Shown here: positions 6,416 to 7,080 of the stretch, piece after piece | Layout: each line of letters begins with the position of its first letter | Numbering within the stretch: the first letter of the stretch is position 1 | NCBI GenBank assembly: GCA_023253495.1 | Contig: JALRGF010000631.1 | Span: 1 to 7,080 of the forward strand | Length of the DNA: 7,080 bases | Direction of reading: 5' to 3' | Source: Verrucomicrobiales bacterium | GTDB taxonomy: Bacteria; Verrucomicrobiota; Verrucomicrobiia; Verrucomicrobiales; V1-33 | The notes under the pieces: model-generated | The model's database searches: none | What the model was told of the DNA's origin: nothing | The model's input: only the letters and a program-made list of their open reading frames with translations | Program-made: the position numbers and the translations under genes

Positions 6416-6724
6416 TCACGGGTGTCGCGGGGGGCGCCGGCGGGTCAGCCCGCCCCCTTGCTCATCGGTGGTGAGCCGGTTGTCCGGCGGCAGCTGGGCG
6501 TCGATTTCACGGACCACCTCAAAGGGCAGTTTGCGCCGCTGGTAGCGGGCCCAGAGCACGTCGCGCAGGGCGCGGAGGACAGCGGGGTCGTAGGGTGGCT
6601 GGAGGGTGGTCCAGACGTCCTCGTGTTTGAGGCGGGTTTCGATTTTCCATTGGCGGGCGAAACGGCCGGCCCAGAAGAATCTGGGGCCGTCCTCGGTGCG
6701 TTCGCGCCATTCGTATTCGGTCAT
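6416..6724 (-). CDS. Small Trp-rich protein of unknown function, upstream of bioA
   Basis: I do not recognise this 102-residue protein. It begins MTEYEWRERTEDGPRFF and is charged, soluble in character, without signal peptide or membrane helix. Five tryptophans (6, 18, 26, 38, 58) sit in the first 60 residues, and the part around LRDVLWARYQRRKLPFEVV (about 53-71) looks helical; the C-terminus is Arg/Pro-rich and probably disordered. The start at 6724 is preferred because upstream residues in the open frame (to 6925) are a Pro/Lys repeat made by the minisatellite and would overlap the start of hom on the other strand. It ends 16 bases before bioA, so the two are likely one transcript. Whether it serves biotin synthesis is unknown. 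The normal amino-acid composition argues for a real gene, but it could be a chance frame. Confidence 0.65.
   Translation of the reverse strand: MTEYEWRERTEDGPRFFWAGRFARQWKIETRLKHEDVWTTLQPPYDPAVLRALRDVLWARYQRRKLPFEVVREIDAQLPPDNRLTTDEQGGGLTRRRPPRHP
6432..6457 (-). other. GC-rich hairpin at the end of the small gene, before bioA
   Basis: In the minus-strand RNA, GGCGGG and CCCGCC pair around a CUGA loop, and three more G-C pairs extend the stem across a 4-base bulge. It overlaps the last codons of the small gene and ends 32 bases before the bioA ATG. No U-tract follows, so it is unlikely to be a terminator; it could slow ribosomes or protect bioA mRNA. High GC makes chance pairing possible. Confidence 0.4.
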
Positions 6725-6820
6725 GGGGGTGAGGCCTGCGGGGAGGGAGGGTCCTGGGTGCCGGCTGATCCGGACGCTGGCGCGGCTGGAGGGTGTGGTC
6801 AACCGGTGCGGGGTGGATGG

Positions 6821-6880
6821 TTGGTTTTCTGGCCGTGGATTTTCGGGAGGTGGCTTTGCTGGCAGTGGCTTTGCTGGCAG
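6821..6880. repeat. 15-bp minisatellite, two perfect and two degenerate copies
   Basis: TGGCTTTGCTGGCAG occurs twice in perfect tandem (6851-6865, 6866-6880). In the same register two older-looking copies precede it: 6836-6850 (10 of 15 identical) and 6821-6835 (11 of 15). A further TGGC follows at 6881. It lies in the 188-base gap between the divergent small gene and hom. The 15-base unit keeps all frames open, so spurious pentapeptide repeats appear in several of them. Confidence 0.75.
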
Positions 6881-6912
6881 TGGCGACGGGCCGCAGGTTT
6901 TCACGCAGACAC

Positions 6913-7080
6913 ATGGCAGCGACACTTTCCATAGGACGGGCCGGTTTGGGCAATGTGGGCGCCGGGGTTTACCGGAACCTTGAGCGGAATGGCGACCTGC
7001 TGGCCGAGCGCACCCGGCACCGGTTTGAGGTGACGCGGGTGGCGGTGCGGGATCTGACCAAGGTGCGGGACGTGGAGGTG
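6913..7080 (+). CDS. hom: Homoserine dehydrogenase, N-terminal part (runs off window end)
   Basis: The first 56 codons of an NAD(P)-dependent homoserine dehydrogenase are present. This cytoplasmic enzyme reduces aspartate semialdehyde to homoserine, the branch point to threonine and methionine. The nucleotide-binding glycine motif GLGNVG is at residues 11-16, directly after the first strand (LSIGRA), and is followed by AGVYRNLERN and by the second strand with FEVTRVAVRDLTKVRDVEV (38-56), the pattern usual for the family. The ATG at 6913 places the Gly motif where it normally is; an in-frame ATG at 6817 would add 32 residues coded by the minisatellite and is unlikely. No Shine-Dalgarno motif lies at normal distance. 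It is divergent from the small gene and bioA. Only the N-terminus is visible, so a bifunctional or ACT-containing form cannot be judged. Confidence 0.9.
   Translation, partial: MAATLSIGRAGLGNVGAGVYRNLERNGDLLAERTRHRFEVTRVAVRDLTKVRDVEV

Noticed and set aside
453..6474. Long plus-strand open frames opposite the minus-strand genes (453-1364, 1205-2797, 3435-4949, 5206-6474)
   Set aside because: Each is in exact codon register with the gene on the other strand. In this high-GC coding the codons TTA, CTA and TCA are rare, which leaves the mirror frame open. The translations show no domain, signal or family pattern, while the minus-strand products are clear.
6817..6912. In-frame upstream ATG for hom at 6817
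   Set aside because: It would add 32 residues largely made by the minisatellite; homoserine dehydrogenases normally have the glycine motif about ten residues from the start, as given by the ATG at 6913.
6519..6953. Minus-strand frame with Lys/Ala/Ser pentapeptide repeats, histone-tail-like
   Set aside because: The repeats are the 15-bp minisatellite read in another frame; the rest overlaps the convincing start of hom and the small gene without any family pattern.
1..7080. CRISPR array, insertion sequence, transposase or defence genes
   Set aside because: No spaced identical repeats, terminal inverted repeats, transposase, nuclease or helicase motifs were found on either strand.

Overview
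The window is high-GC bacterial chromosome with six protein-coding genes (two cut by the window edges), plus one recognisable gene end and one tRNA. All complete genes lie on the minus strand. Gene content (a Wzc-like tyrosine kinase with a short polysaccharide-export protein and a Tyr-rich outer-membrane barrel, a lone bioA and homoserine dehydrogenase) shows a Gram-negative, diderm organism. The high GC and the lack of Shine-Dalgarno motifs at every visible start would suit Verrucomicrobiota (Opitutus-like), but that placement is an inference and not strong.

Layout. 2-190 (+) is the C-terminal end of an aquaporin (aqpZ). 191-578 is a 388-base GC-rich convergent intergenic region without a credible gene but with several hairpins and short repeats. 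579-1184 (-) encodes a short periplasmic polysaccharide-export (OPX/Wza-type) protein. 1220-3433 (-) encodes a Wzc-like polysaccharide co-polymerase fused to a BY-kinase. 3495-3523 is a near-perfect intrinsic terminator that ends transcription of 3555-4742 (-), a putative outer-membrane beta-barrel of the exopolysaccharide-porin type. 4887-4960 (-) is tRNA-Gly(TCC) with an encoded CCA. 5053-6399 (-) is bioA, preceded by a 102-residue protein of unknown function (6416-6724, -). 6913-7080 (+) is the start of homoserine dehydrogenase, divergent from the small gene, with a 15-bp minisatellite in the gap.

How the genes work together. Barrel, kinase/co-polymerase and OPX protein together would make a trans-envelope exit route for a polysaccharide: inner-membrane chain-length control and phosphorylation, periplasmic conduit, and outer-membrane pore. 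The OPX protein is too short to carry the membrane-spanning C-terminal helix of classical Wza, so the neighbouring barrel probably supplies the outer-membrane pore. No glycosyltransferase, flippase, polymerase or phosphatase is in the window, and the module is bounded by a tRNA on one side and a convergent aqpZ on the other, so biosynthesis genes must lie elsewhere. The terminator splits the module into two transcription units; the kinase-OPX unit has its own promoter candidate, placed so close to the start codon that the mRNA would be almost leaderless. bioA (biotin synthesis) and hom (threonine/methionine synthesis) are ordinary metabolic genes.

I did not find a clear new defence system, CRISPR array, transposon or riboswitch. 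The points most worth a second look are the orphan two-part export portal, the near-leaderless kinase promoter, the minisatellite upstream of hom, and the tRNA-like and repeated motifs in the 191-578 gap.
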